Assembly (NCBI GenBank): GCA_945285405.1
Contig: CALYQJ010000009.1
Span: 16,759-80,758 of the forward strand
Length of the DNA: 64,000 nt
Reading direction: 5' to 3'
DNA from: an uncultured Lactobacillaceae bacterium
GTDB taxonomy: Bacteria; Bacillota; Bacilli; Lactobacillales; Lactobacillaceae
Under the pieces are notes generated by a model, which did not search any database, was not told the origin of the DNA, and worked only from the letters and a program-made list of their open reading frames with translations. Numbering within the stretch: position 1 is the stretch's first letter; every line of letters begins with the position of its first letter. Positions 1-9,592 of the stretch are shown piece by piece. Position numbers and translations under genes: made by a program.

Positions 1-123
1 ATAATACCAGGTTACATATAGTTCACTTAATTTTTAGAAAATCAAAAAAGTTTTAATCTGGTTAAAGGAATTTTTTTGGGAAGTCACCACCGCTAAATGA
101 GTGTTTTATAAAAAATAAAAAAA

Positions 124-145
124 GTTGTTGTAGGCAACAACTCGC
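124..145 (-). terminator. Intrinsic terminator downstream of xpt (minus strand)
   Basis: GTTGTTG-TAGG-CAACAAC hairpin; on the minus strand it is followed by a T-rich tract. Confidence 0.6.
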
Positions 146-239
146 TGAAACTTAGCAATTATTTATAATTTGAGTAAAAGTTAAAATTAATTTTGATAGA
201 GTTCAGGTAACGACAAACGGTAATAGAGTGTTTTTGTAT

Positions 240-815
240 TTAATCTTTTGCGAAGATAACTTTTCCATGATCAAAAGCTGCAATTTTTGCCAGAGCCTCG
301 ACATGAATATGGTGTTCATCAAGAAATTTTTGGCCACGTTGAAAGGCTTTTTCAATTACTACTCCAACTCCTTCGATTTGAGCTCCAGCAGCTTGTGCAA
401 TATCAAGTAACCCGCCAACAGCTTGACCATTAGCTAAGAAGTCATCGATAATTAATACTTTTTCGCCTTGATGTAAAAATCTTTTATCAATAATAATTTT
501 ATTATTTACGCGTTTTGTAAAAGAAAAGACATCTGCAGTATAAACGTTATCTGGTAACGTTAAGGATTTATGTTTTCTTGCAAAAACAACTGGTAAATTA
601 AGTTGGTAACCAGTCATTACCGCAGGAGCAATTCCTGAGGATTCAACAGTTAGAATACGGTCTGCTTTAGTATTAGCAAATCGTCGAGCAAATTCTTGCC
701 CAATATCCATCATTAACTGAGGATCTATTTGGTGATTCAAGAAAGAGTCAACTTTTAAAATATCATCATTTAAAATTCGTCCATCTTTTTGAATCCGTTC
801 TTCAACTAATTTCAT
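240..815 (-). CDS. xpt: Xanthine phosphoribosyltransferase
   Basis: 191 aa; PRPP-binding motif VLIIDDFLANGQA; overall match to Xpt family. Confidence 0.93.
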   Translation of the reverse strand: MKLVEERIQKDGRILNDDILKVDSFLNHQIDPQLMMDIGQEFARRFANTKADRILTVESSGIAPAVMTGYQLNLPVVFARKHKSLTLPDNVYTADVFSFTKRVNNKIIIDKRFLHQGEKVLIIDDFLANGQAVGGLLDIAQAAGAQIEGVGVVIEKAFQRGQKFLDEHHIHVEALAKIAAFDHGKVIFAKD

Positions 816-958
816 AATTTTTTCATTTACCTAACCTTTTTTATTCAGAATAAGTTAAAATAATTGAAATTTCAATATAAAATCGGCCTTTTGACTGATT
901 GTGAAAAATCTATATTTTTTTACAATTTTAAATAATAGTAGAAAAGGAGAATTATGTT

Positions 959-1237
959 ATGGGGTTTTTGCTTGTATTAGTAGTTAGTATAATAATACCT
1001 TTTATTATTGTTGCTATTGTTGGAAAAATTCTCGGATTATATAAATCAGCTGATGATCGGGTTTTGGCAGGCGTTTGTGGCGGAGTCGCTGAACGTTTTG
1101 GAGTTTCAGCTGGACTAGTTCGTGTGATTTGGCTTTTAGCAGTTTTACTGTTTGGCCAGGGTCTAGCTTGGTATATTGCTTTTGCAATAGTTTTACCAAC
1201 TGATTATCATCATAAAGGTTACGATAATGATTACTAA
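959..1237 (+). CDS. PspC-domain membrane protein with an extra N-terminal hydrophobic segment
   Basis: SADDRVLAGVCGGVAERFGV...VRVIWLLAVLL is a PspC signature; RBS aaaggagaa upstream. Confidence 0.85.
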   Translation: MGFLLVLVVSIIIPFIIVAIVGKILGLYKSADDRVLAGVCGGVAERFGVSAGLVRVIWLLAVLLFGQGLAWYIAFAIVLPTDYHHKGYDNDY

Positions 1238-1257
1238 TTTGTAAAAAATAGTTAATT

Positions 1258-1278
1258 GGTCGCAATAAGGGCGATCTT
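1258..1278 (+). terminator. Intrinsic terminator after PspC gene
   Basis: GGTCGC-aataagg-GCGATC followed by TTTTTTCTTTTT. Confidence 0.65.
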
Positions 1279-1305
1279 TTTTCTTTTTAAGGATAAAATA
1301 AAAGT

Positions 1306-1860
1306 ATGAGTAAAGAAAATGAGATGGAAACCATTATTTTAACGGGCTTAGATACTAACTTTCAAAGTAAAATTGGTAAATTACTAGCACAACAGTTAAA
1401 TTGGCCCTTTTATGATCTAGATGAAGAAGTGGCAAAATTAATTCGACGACTTCCTGCAAGTCAGCTTTTTAATCTTAGTGAAAATCAAATAAATCAATTA
1501 ATACAACACGTTTTAATTAATCTTTTAGAAAAAAAAGAAGCAGTTATTGCAGCAAATTCAAATATTGTAGACACTCATCAAAATTTCCATTTTTTAAAAA
1601 ATTGTGCAGCAGTAATTATCTATTTATATGATCGGTTTGATTCAGATAAGGCTAATTATGTTGCCACTAAAATTGCTGATGATCGGAATTTGGGTTCTTT
1701 AATCGTTGGTACTTTTCACTTGATTTGGGAATTATATGATGAACGTTATCGTAATATTTCTGATTTAATGGTAGAAGTTAATGGGAAAAAAGCTGAAAAA
1801 GTTGCTAAAGAAATTGCTACTTTTATTTCTTTAGAAGTAGGTGAAGATGATTTCTTTTAA
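1306..1860 (+). CDS. Shikimate-kinase-like protein lacking a Walker A motif
   Basis: IILTGLDTNFQSKIGKLLAQQLNWPFYDLDEEV aligns with AroK N-terminus, but GxxxxGK[ST] is absent. Confidence 0.55.
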   Translation: MSKENEMETIILTGLDTNFQSKIGKLLAQQLNWPFYDLDEEVAKLIRRLPASQLFNLSENQINQLIQHVLINLLEKKEAVIAANSNIVDTHQNFHFLKNCAAVIIYLYDRFDSDKANYVATKIADDRNLGSLIVGTFHLIWELYDERYRNISDLMVEVNGKKAEKVAKEIATFISLEVGEDDFF

Positions 1861-1884
1861 ATTTTACTTTGAAAAGAGATAACA

Positions 1885-2850
1885 ATGCATATTTTAGTTA
1901 CTGGAGGAATGGGTTTTATTGGTTCTAATTTTATTCGATACCATTTAAAACATTATCCTCATGATGAAGTCATTAATTTGGATCTTTTAAGTTATGCTGC
2001 TAATCAATTAAATTTAGCAGATATTACCCAATTAAATTATCATTTTTATCAAGGTAATATTAATGATTTCACTTTAGTTCAAAAAATTGTACAACAACAT
2101 CAAATAAGCTTAATCATTAATTTTGCTGGGGAAAGCGATGTTGATCGTTCTTTAACTAAGTCAGATGTATTCGTTCAAACTAATGTTGCCGGAGTGAATA
2201 ATTTGATAAATGTTGCTCTGAAAGAAAATATACCTCGCTTTATTCAGATTTCTACTGATGAAGTTTATGGAAGTTTACCCGCATTAGAGTTTGTAGCGGA
2301 GGATGTTCCTTTAAAGCCCAGTTCCCCTTATTCTGCTACTAAAGCTAGTGCTGAGTTATTATTATTAGCGGCTAAAAAAAGTTATCAATTAGGTATTAAT
2401 ATAATTCGTTCAGCAAATAATTATGGTCCACGCCAATATCAAGAAAAATTAATTCCTAAAGCTATTATTGCATTTTTAAAGGGTAATGAAATTCCACTTT
2501 TTGGAAAGGGATTAGAAACTCGCGATTGGTTATATGTTAATGATAATATTCGAGCAATTGAAACGGTAATTCATTCTGGAAAAATTGGGGAAATTTATAA
2601 TGTGGGGACTCAAAAAGAAATATCCAATTTTGCAGTATTACAAGCAATTGCTAAAAATTTATCAGGTGATTCCAGTTTGATTCGATTTACTCATCAAAGA
2701 CCAGGTCATGATCAGCGATATGGAGTTCAAACTGCTAAAATTAAAGAATTAGGTTGGCAACCAGAAGTTAATTTTGCATTGGGAATTAAAAAAACAGTAG
2801 CATGGTATCAGACTAATCGATCGTGGTGGGATGGTAAAAATTACAGGTAA
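1885..2850 (+). CDS. dTDP-glucose 4,6-dehydratase-like NAD-dependent epimerase/dehydratase
   Basis: GGMGFIGSNFIRYHL Rossmann motif, TDEVYGSLP, PYSATKASAE (YxxxK), SANNYGPRQYQEKLIP. Confidence 0.85.
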   Translation: MHILVTGGMGFIGSNFIRYHLKHYPHDEVINLDLLSYAANQLNLADITQLNYHFYQGNINDFTLVQKIVQQHQISLIINFAGESDVDRSLTKSDVFVQTNVAGVNNLINVALKENIPRFIQISTDEVYGSLPALEFVAEDVPLKPSSPYSATKASAELLLLAAKKSYQLGINIIRSANNYGPRQYQEKLIPKAIIAFLKGNEIPLFGKGLETRDWLYVNDNIRAIETVIHSGKIGEIYNVGTQKEISNFAVLQAIAKNLSGDSSLIRFTHQRPGHDQRYGVQTAKIKELGWQPEVNFALGIKKTVAWYQTNRSWWDGKNYR

Positions 2851-3397
2851 CTTCATGGTCATTGATTATACCAATTGATTGTAAAAAGGAATAAATTCCT
2901 ACGGGGCCAATAAAAGAAAAATGATTTTTTTTAAGATCTTTAGTTATTGTTTGGCTTAAAGTATTTTGGGTTGGCACTTGATGATAGTCAGTTATTTGAT
3001 GGTCAATTATTTTACCTTTTGTAAAATGCCAAATATAATTATCAAAAGAGTCAAATTTGTCTCTGATTTTTAAAAAAGCTTGAGCATTTTTAATTGTTGC
3101 TTTAATTTTTAATTTATTACGAATAATTCCAGTATTTTCTAATAATTGTTGATATTTTTTTAAGTCGTATTGAGCAATTTGGTAATAGTCAAAATGGTTA
3201 AATGCTTGTTGAAAATTGCTCCTTTTATGAAGAATTGTTTGCCAACTTAATCCAGCTTGAAAAATTTCTAGAGTTAATATTTCAAATAGCTTTTGGTCAT
3301 CGTGTAAAGGGCGCCCCCATTCTTGATCATGGTATTTAGTTTCAAATGGGTCTTTAGAATTTTTTTCTACCCAATAACAACGCTTAATTTTTGTCAT
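2813..3397 (-). CDS. tag: DNA-3-methyladenine glycosylase I
   Basis: KRCYWV...YHDQEWGRPLHDDQKLFEILTLEIFQAGLSWQTIL and C-terminal NDHEVTC (zinc-ligand pattern). Confidence 0.9.
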   Translation of the reverse strand: MTKIKRCYWVEKNSKDPFETKYHDQEWGRPLHDDQKLFEILTLEIFQAGLSWQTILHKRSNFQQAFNHFDYYQIAQYDLKKYQQLLENTGIIRNKLKIKATIKNAQAFLKIRDKFDSFDNYIWHFTKGKIIDHQITDYHQVPTQNTLSQTITKDLKKNHFSFIGPVGIYSFLQSIGIINDHEVTCNFYHPTTID

Positions 3398-3496
3398 GGA
3401 GATTTTCCTTGTTTAGTCTAGATTATTTTTTAGTTGATTTTAACGTATAACTTAATAATGATATTATAACCATAAAAAAACAAAGGTGGATTTAAA

Positions 3497-3811
3497 ATGT
3501 CCGTTTTCGATATTATTAAAATTACCCAATTAAATCACGAGTATTTTCCAGCAAACAAATTAGTAATGACTGATTTAGAAGGTAAGCCCAACTCATTGCT
3601 TACGGATTTATTACGTGATGTTGTTACTAAGATTGAAATTTTACTAGATTTTGATCAGTTTCATCAGCCTAATGAAGTAATTCTTAAACTTAAAGCAGTT
3701 ACTCCCTTACCGAGTGATGTTTTAGCTGAATATGAGAAAATTCTTAATCAACCAGTAGTTGGGATTAATTTTGTTAGCAAGAGACAAGAACTAGAAATTG
3801 TATATCAATAA
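3497..3811 (+). CDS. Hypothetical protein (104 aa)
   Basis: ORF with RBS aaaggtgg; 11 nt upstream of the HNH gene. Confidence 0.7.
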   Translation: MSVFDIIKITQLNHEYFPANKLVMTDLEGKPNSLLTDLLRDVVTKIEILLDFDQFHQPNEVILKLKAVTPLPSDVLAEYEKILNQPVVGINFVSKRQELEIVYQ

Positions 3812-3822
3812 GAAGGTGACTA

Positions 3823-4725
3823 TTGAAATTAACCTGTGCAAGTTGTCCTTTACGTTTAGAATCTTTTCATTTTATTAAAGGTAAGCGGCTCTTTAGTATT
3901 TGTGATTTATGTCGATTACGAGGACTGAATTTTGAAGATTATTATAATTATTCAAATCAAGTTTATGCACAAGTTATTGCACTTAATTACTGTGGAGCTT
4001 CAAAAGTAACTGTTACCACTAAACAAAATATAACTCCTGAATTTTGTCGGATAATAGAAGAAATTATCTCTGAATATGATTATGCAAGCGTAGTAGTAAA
4101 AAAAAATATATCTCGTAGCCAACTAAATGAGCGTTTATTGGCATATGAAAATCATGAAATTAATATTACCAATGTTGGAAACTTTTTTGATAATTTAACT
4201 CAATTAGGTTTTAATGTTGAGTCATTACATAATCTGCAGCGTGTTGATTATTCCACTAGAATGTGGCTTTATCATCACTATCATCAAACTTGCCAATATT
4301 GTGGACGAATTGGCTATAGTATCGATCATATAAATCCAGTATCACGTGGTGGTAGCAATGAAATTAGTAATTTAATATTATCATGCAATGAATGCAACAA
4401 ATTAAAAGGTAACATGCCATATGAATGGTTTCAGGAATTTAATTTAAAAACGCTAACAATTAATCAAAAATTAGTGATTAATGAAAAGCAAATAAATCAA
4501 TTGAAATCTAGTCAAGAAGCTCTTACTCGACAATTAGCGGCTTATTCTCATCGAACACGAATTTTACAAGACGATCAAACAACAATTTATCGTCAACGAA
4601 TTAAAGCTCAACAAATTTTACTTGATGGGCTTAATAGTGATTATCAAAGCTTGCGTAACTTACGTAAAAACTATATTAAATCTTGTTATCAAATAGCATT
4701 AATTAATAAAAAGAGGGAAGAATGA
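3823..4725 (+). CDS. HNH endonuclease-domain protein with N-terminal Cys-rich zinc-ribbon-like region and C-terminal coiled coil
   Basis: CQYCGRIGYSIDHINPVSRGGSNEISNLILSCNECNKLKG is HNH; TCASCPL...CDLCRLRG N-terminal; TTG start with RBS aaggtgac. Confidence 0.8.
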   Translation: MKLTCASCPLRLESFHFIKGKRLFSICDLCRLRGLNFEDYYNYSNQVYAQVIALNYCGASKVTVTTKQNITPEFCRIIEEIISEYDYASVVVKKNISRSQLNERLLAYENHEINITNVGNFFDNLTQLGFNVESLHNLQRVDYSTRMWLYHHYHQTCQYCGRIGYSIDHINPVSRGGSNEISNLILSCNECNKLKGNMPYEWFQEFNLKTLTINQKLVINEKQINQLKSSQEALTRQLAAYSHRTRILQDDQTTIYRQRIKAQQILLDGLNSDYQSLRNLRKNYIKSCYQIALINKKREE

Positions 4726-5729
4726 CTTATCAATTAGGAGTAGTTGGGAGCAATTGGATTAGTGAACAATTTATTGCTGCAGCTCAAGAAAATTACCAAT
4801 TTAATTTAGCAGCAGTATATTCACGATCGATTGATCATGGAGAAAAAATAACGAAAAAATTTGGTAGAGGTCAAGTTTATACAGATTTTACCAAATTTCT
4901 AGCAAGTAATATTTCTGTAGTTTATATCGCCAGCCCTAATAGTTTACATTTTATTCAAACCAAAACGGCCTTATTAAAACATAAGCATGTTATTTGTGAA
5001 AAGCCTGCTTTTTCCAATCCTCGGGAACTTAATGAAATTCGCCAAATTTTAAATGACAATCCTGATTTATTTTTCTTTGAAGCTCAACGTAATCTTTATG
5101 ATCCTAATTTTCAAGTAATTAAAGACTTACTGAATGAGTTTGGTCCAATTTGGGGAGCAAATTTAAATTTTATTCGTCAATCTTCACGTTATCCGGCTTT
5201 AAAAGCTGGTGAACTTCCCAATGCTTTTTCGACAGTGTACTCTGGGGGGGCTTTGGCCGACTTAGGTGTATATTTAGTTGCTTTTGCTGTAGGTTTATTT
5301 GGTGAACCCGAAAAAGTTAATTATCAAGCTAAAAAGTGGCCTGTTAAAGATGGAGCAGATATTTTTGGAGTCGGTAGTTTAACTTATTCTAATTTATTAG
5401 TTGCATTAGCAATAGGGAAAAATGTTACTTCAGAAAATAATAATGAAATTTATGGAGAAAATGGAACTTTAATAATTGATAGCGTAGCTAATTTATCCAA
5501 GATTAAATTACGTTATCCTTCGGGTGAAATTCAAGATATTTCTTTGCGTAATAGCGGTAATCCATTAAGTTTTGAAGCAAAATCATTTTATTGGACTTTA
5601 AAAAAGCAAAATCACCAAAAGATGTTCGAACAATTTGAGCAAACTGCAATTGTTAATCGAACTTTAAAGCTAATGAGAGATCAAGCTGGGATTATTTTCA
5701 CTAGTGATCGAGTTTCGAAGGCTTTATGA
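4722..5729 (+). CDS. Gfo/Idh/MocA family oxidoreductase
   Basis: GVVGSNWISEQFI; VYIASPNSLH; HVICEKPAFSN. Confidence 0.88.
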   Translation: MTYQLGVVGSNWISEQFIAAAQENYQFNLAAVYSRSIDHGEKITKKFGRGQVYTDFTKFLASNISVVYIASPNSLHFIQTKTALLKHKHVICEKPAFSNPRELNEIRQILNDNPDLFFFEAQRNLYDPNFQVIKDLLNEFGPIWGANLNFIRQSSRYPALKAGELPNAFSTVYSGGALADLGVYLVAFAVGLFGEPEKVNYQAKKWPVKDGADIFGVGSLTYSNLLVALAIGKNVTSENNNEIYGENGTLIIDSVANLSKIKLRYPSGEIQDISLRNSGNPLSFEAKSFYWTLKKQNHQKMFEQFEQTAIVNRTLKLMRDQAGIIFTSDRVSKAL

Positions 5730-6691
5730 AATTACATCATTTAGCTTTAGTTACTAGCCAATTTAAAGCAAACTATAGATTTTATACTAAAATTTTAGGC
5801 TTGCGTTTAATTAAAAATACTGTAAACCAAGATCAACCTCATCATCGGCAAGTATATTATGGAGATTCTATGGGAACTCCTGGTAGCTTAATAACTTTTC
5901 ATGTTAGTGATAAACTGATTTCACCAGAATCGCAAGTGGCATTTTGGTCAGGATTAAATTTTGCTATTCCCCGAGATTCTTTGATTTATTGGCGTGATCA
6001 TTTACAAAATAATGGTTTGAAACCTGAAATTGATTCAGCTCATGTATTACATATTCAAGATCCTGATAATATTTTAATTACATTGAAGGAAGTTGAGGGT
6101 GAACTTGATGATTGTCAAATTAATGAACATACTTCTGTTCCTGCTAGTAAACAAATTTTAGGACTTATTGGAACCAGTTTGTTTACTACTAATTTGACAC
6201 AAACGAAAAGGTTTTTTACTGATTTTTTAGGGCTTAAAGCTCAAAATAATTGGATCTTGCTTGAAGACCAACAACAATTACAACTTTTAGATTTACCAGA
6301 ATCAAATTCAGAAAAAAATAATTTAATAAACGTTGACCATGTAGCTTTTAAGGTTAAGTCACGAAGTGAATTAAATCATTACTGGCACTTGGCTAAAGAA
6401 AAAGGTCAAATTCGCAAAAATTTAACGGATCGAGGCTATTTTATGAGTGCTACTTTTTTAACTCCTAACGAGGGATTAGTAGAACTAGCTACAGAAAATC
6501 CTGGATTGGCTTTGGATGAATCAATAAATAATTTAGGGACAACATTTGCATTACCGCCTAGTTTAGCAATGTATCGCGCTACTTTAACTCAATATTATGC
6601 TCAAAAAGGAATTTATTTTGATGATATTCCAAATGTTCATCGTTCTAAATTACGGCGAATTCGAAAGCAATCCAATTGGTTTAATTATTAA
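5726..6691 (+). CDS. VOC-family (glyoxalase/ring-cleavage dioxygenase-like) protein
   Basis: LHHLALVTSQFKANYRFYTKILGLRLIKNTVNQD; second VOC repeat LIGTSLFTTNLTQTKRFFTDFLGL; 4-bp overlap with previous ORF. Confidence 0.85.
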   Translation: MKLHHLALVTSQFKANYRFYTKILGLRLIKNTVNQDQPHHRQVYYGDSMGTPGSLITFHVSDKLISPESQVAFWSGLNFAIPRDSLIYWRDHLQNNGLKPEIDSAHVLHIQDPDNILITLKEVEGELDDCQINEHTSVPASKQILGLIGTSLFTTNLTQTKRFFTDFLGLKAQNNWILLEDQQQLQLLDLPESNSEKNNLINVDHVAFKVKSRSELNHYWHLAKEKGQIRKNLTDRGYFMSATFLTPNEGLVELATENPGLALDESINNLGTTFALPPSLAMYRATLTQYYAQKGIYFDDIPNVHRSKLRRIRKQSNWFNY

Positions 6692-7740
6692 AATTTAAGT
6701 CCGTGGTTGCGTCTTAAAATTGTCTGCCATTCAGGTAGTTTTTTCTGGAGATTTTTCATCAAATATAAATCATTAATTTGATCTTGAGCTTGTTGAAGAA
6801 TTTCAATCCCTTCTTTAAAATCAGTTTGTAGATATTTGCTTTTTTGATTGATTATTTCAGTAAGGATTATTGTTTTAATAAAAGTAGGATAGTTTTGCTT
6901 CATGCTATAATGGGTAATTAAGCTGGAGTTCCATTGTTTAATTGCCCATTTGGTTCGGTAATTAGCGATTAAATCAATAAAGATAGCTTCATTTAAATAC
7001 TGTGCCCTAATTGTTTTAGGAGCATAATTTAGAAATGGTAATAATTGATCAATATATCCTAAAAGATCGTCTCCAGTACCATTTTGAAAAACTTGTTGTT
7101 CGAGATAAGCTGCTTTTAACCAATCTTGAGACATTACATAAAAATTGCGGTGATCAGCTTGTGGTGATTGATAAAAAAGTTTTTCAGAATACTGAGTCAA
7201 AGGAATTTCATTAATTGCTAGATAAGAGGCAACTAAACTTACGTAGTATCCAAATAGTGCATCAGGGCTTTTTTTAATTGCTGAAATATTTTTGAAATCG
7301 GTGGGAACACCAAACCAATTTAAAGGTAAACAGTTAAGAAAATTAAAAGCGCAAATAATGATGAAAATTATTAAATCGATGCGCAAAATTAATGAAATTT
7401 TTGGTAGAAAATACCATAAAATTCCAGCGATTGTCCCAAAAAGCAAATCAAAGATTATTCCGCCATAAAAGTATGGACGGAATTTTAATTTAGAACTAAA
7501 TTTAACCGGGACAACGTTACTGTCGGTATCAAAGATAGTACGATGAATACGGAATCTTAATTTTTGATTTTTACGAATTAGGGTAAACCATAAAAAGTTT
7601 AGGGAAACAAATTGGTATCCTGATAGTAATGCAAAAATTACTTTTCCACTTTCGTGAATCAGTTGAACAAAATAAATAATGAAAATTAGGGAAAAAAGGT
7701 ATTCAAAAAAGAAGATAAACCATTGTAAAATAAAATTCAT
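6688..7740 (-). CDS. M50-like membrane protein with degenerate zinc motif
   Basis: IHESGKVIFALLSGYQFVSLNF resembles the M50 HExxH helix with last His replaced by Lys; multiple TM segments. Confidence 0.5.
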   Translation of the reverse strand: MNFILQWFIFFFEYLFSLIFIIYFVQLIHESGKVIFALLSGYQFVSLNFLWFTLIRKNQKLRFRIHRTIFDTDSNVVPVKFSSKLKFRPYFYGGIIFDLLFGTIAGILWYFLPKISLILRIDLIIFIIICAFNFLNCLPLNWFGVPTDFKNISAIKKSPDALFGYYVSLVASYLAINEIPLTQYSEKLFYQSPQADHRNFYVMSQDWLKAAYLEQQVFQNGTGDDLLGYIDQLLPFLNYAPKTIRAQYLNEAIFIDLIANYRTKWAIKQWNSSLITHYSMKQNYPTFIKTIILTEIINQKSKYLQTDFKEGIEILQQAQDQINDLYLMKNLQKKLPEWQTILRRNHGLKF

Positions 7741-7794
7741 ATTTTTTTCTCTTGTTTCTTTAATCTAAATAGAAAAATAATTATAGGTTGAAAA

Positions 7795-8286
7795 ATGAAA
7801 AAATCATGGCAATTTTTTAAAAAAAATTGGTGGGGATTAGCAAATATTTTATTTGGAATTGTTGTTTGGTGGCAAGTTCATCTCTTGTCAAAAATTGACC
7901 TTATTGTTGGAGTTTGGCTCTTGTTAAATACGGTTGCTTTGTTAATAGATTGGCACCAAAAGCGTAATTCTTGGGAGCTAATGTTAGCAATCGTTAATTT
8001 AATTCTTGCCATTCCTTTGGGATTACAAATTTATAATGCTGTGATTCCAATGGTCTATTTGGTTATTGCCATTTTAATTCTTAATGCTGCTTTTATTTTT
8101 AATATTTATTATTCGGCTAGTCGCAACAGTTTAAGTATTCGTATCCTTTTGTGGATTTTTCTAATTGTGGCTGTAAGCCTAATTTTATATCCTTGGTTTA
8201 CCTCATCAATTTGGTTGCTACTTTTTGCTGGCTATTTTATAGTTGTGGGCATAATTATAATTTTAGCTTATTTTTTAATTGATTGA
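7795..8286 (+). CDS. DUF308-like multi-TM membrane protein
   Basis: 163 aa, repeated hydrophobic segments. Confidence 0.55.
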   Translation: MKKSWQFFKKNWWGLANILFGIVVWWQVHLLSKIDLIVGVWLLLNTVALLIDWHQKRNSWELMLAIVNLILAIPLGLQIYNAVIPMVYLVIAILILNAAFIFNIYYSASRNSLSIRILLWIFLIVAVSLILYPWFTSSIWLLLFAGYFIVVGIIIILAYFLID

Positions 8287-8763
8287 TTTAAAAAGTTCTT
8301 TTAATTGATTAATTTTATCATAACGCTTAACCAGACGATTAGAAAATTGATTTAAAATATAAGTTTCTTCTTTATTTGTCGCAATAAGTTGAACTGGTAT
8401 ATTTTGGTGGCTTAACGAGGCAAAGGTAATGAAACCAACCACTTTAATGTTGCTGGTTGTTTCCGAGGAATTTCGCCCTTTAATTTTGAAAAAAACTTCG
8501 ACGGAGCTTCCTTTAATCCCTGATGCATAACAAGTTAAAGTGTAAATGTCATCTTGATGGATTGGAGCAATGAAATTAACTTCATCAAGTGAAACGGTTG
8601 CGACTGCTTCTTTAGTCACTAAGTTAACTGAAATTGAACAGGTGTGATCAATCAAAGCTAAAATTTCACCACCAAATAAAGTGTTATTTCGATTGAGTTC
8701 TTTGGGCATAACTCGCTGAGTTGTAGTAACTCGTGTTTGTTGCATTTTAATGATTTTAGTCAT
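8275..8763 (-). CDS. Acyl-CoA thioesterase (hotdog fold)
   Basis: LNRNNTLFGGEILALIDHTCSISVNLVTKEAVATVSLDEVNFIAPI. Confidence 0.87.
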   Translation of the reverse strand: MTKIIKMQQTRVTTTQRVMPKELNRNNTLFGGEILALIDHTCSISVNLVTKEAVATVSLDEVNFIAPIHQDDIYTLTCYASGIKGSSVEVFFKIKGRNSSETTSNIKVVGFITFASLSHQNIPVQLIATNKEETYILNQFSNRLVKRYDKINQLKELFKSIN

Positions 8764-8776
8764 TGGAGTAAACCTC

Positions 8777-9499
8777 GTGAAAAAATTAAGTCAAAGACTA
8801 CAAAAGAATTTTCAAAAAAGGATAATAATTAGTGTTTTATCACTAATCGTATTAATGGCTTTCTATTACTTGCAAGGTCAAATTTTGTTGCGAGCGATTA
8901 ATTTAAAATTAAAATATGACGAGATTAATTACTCAGAGCAGATTGGCCTAGAAGTAATTTATTGTCTAGTTTTTGCTATTTTAGTAGTCTGTGCTTTTAT
9001 TGTATATTTTCTAGTTGTTCAAAAAAAGCCTTTATGGTCGTTTAATTGGCTAAAACTTAAAATTACAATATTTCTTTATTTGATTAGTTTAGGTTTGCAG
9101 TTCCTATTAGGAATGATTAATCAAAAATTAAATGGTGAAATTCAAACTGCCAATAATCAACAAATAATTGATATTGCAGATTTAAGAATTGATTTTGCTA
9201 TAGTTCTTTTATTTACTGCTACTTTCTTATCACCGATTTTTGAAGAAATAATTTATCGAGGATTAATAATCTCGGGAATATTTAAAGAACATCAATTAAT
9301 TGGGGTTTTTGTTCAAGCTATTTTATTTGGAGCTGCTCACCAATTTACCAATATTTGGCAATATTTAATATATTTTTGTACAGGAACATTTTTGGGATTA
9401 ATTTACTGGAAAACACAAGATATAAAGTATTCTATTTTAGGGCATTTTACTCAGAATCTTCTAGGTTCGATAGAAATTATTCATTTATTGCTTGTTTAA
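8777..9499 (+). CDS. CPBP family intramembrane metalloprotease
   Basis: EEIIYRG, FGAAHQFTN and LGHFTQN motifs; GTG start chosen because GGAG lies 8 nt upstream (track ORF starts at 8750). Confidence 0.85.
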   Translation: MKKLSQRLQKNFQKRIIISVLSLIVLMAFYYLQGQILLRAINLKLKYDEINYSEQIGLEVIYCLVFAILVVCAFIVYFLVVQKKPLWSFNWLKLKITIFLYLISLGLQFLLGMINQKLNGEIQTANNQQIIDIADLRIDFAIVLLFTATFLSPIFEEIIYRGLIISGIFKEHQLIGVFVQAILFGAAHQFTNIWQYLIYFCTGTFLGLIYWKTQDIKYSILGHFTQNLLGSIEIIHLLLV

Positions 9500-9524
9500 A
9501 GAAAAGATTAACCAGTTAAATAAA

Positions 9525-9552
9525 TTGACAAAGAACCAGAAAATGCTATTAT
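9525..9552 (+). promoter_or_regulatory. Strong sigma-A promoter with extended -10
   Basis: TTGACA (9525-9530), 16-nt spacer, TGcTATTAT (TATTAT 9547-9552). Confidence 0.75.
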
Positions 9553-9592
9553 AGTTAACTGTAGATTAAGAAATGAAAGGTGGTGGTAAATA

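Noticed and set aside
1-230. Possible end of an RNA gene at the window edge
   Set aside because: Only a minus-strand terminator hairpin could be supported; no recognisable RNA motif.
1014-1265. 83-aa ORF antisense to the PspC gene
   Set aside because: Overlaps a well-supported gene and the downstream terminator.
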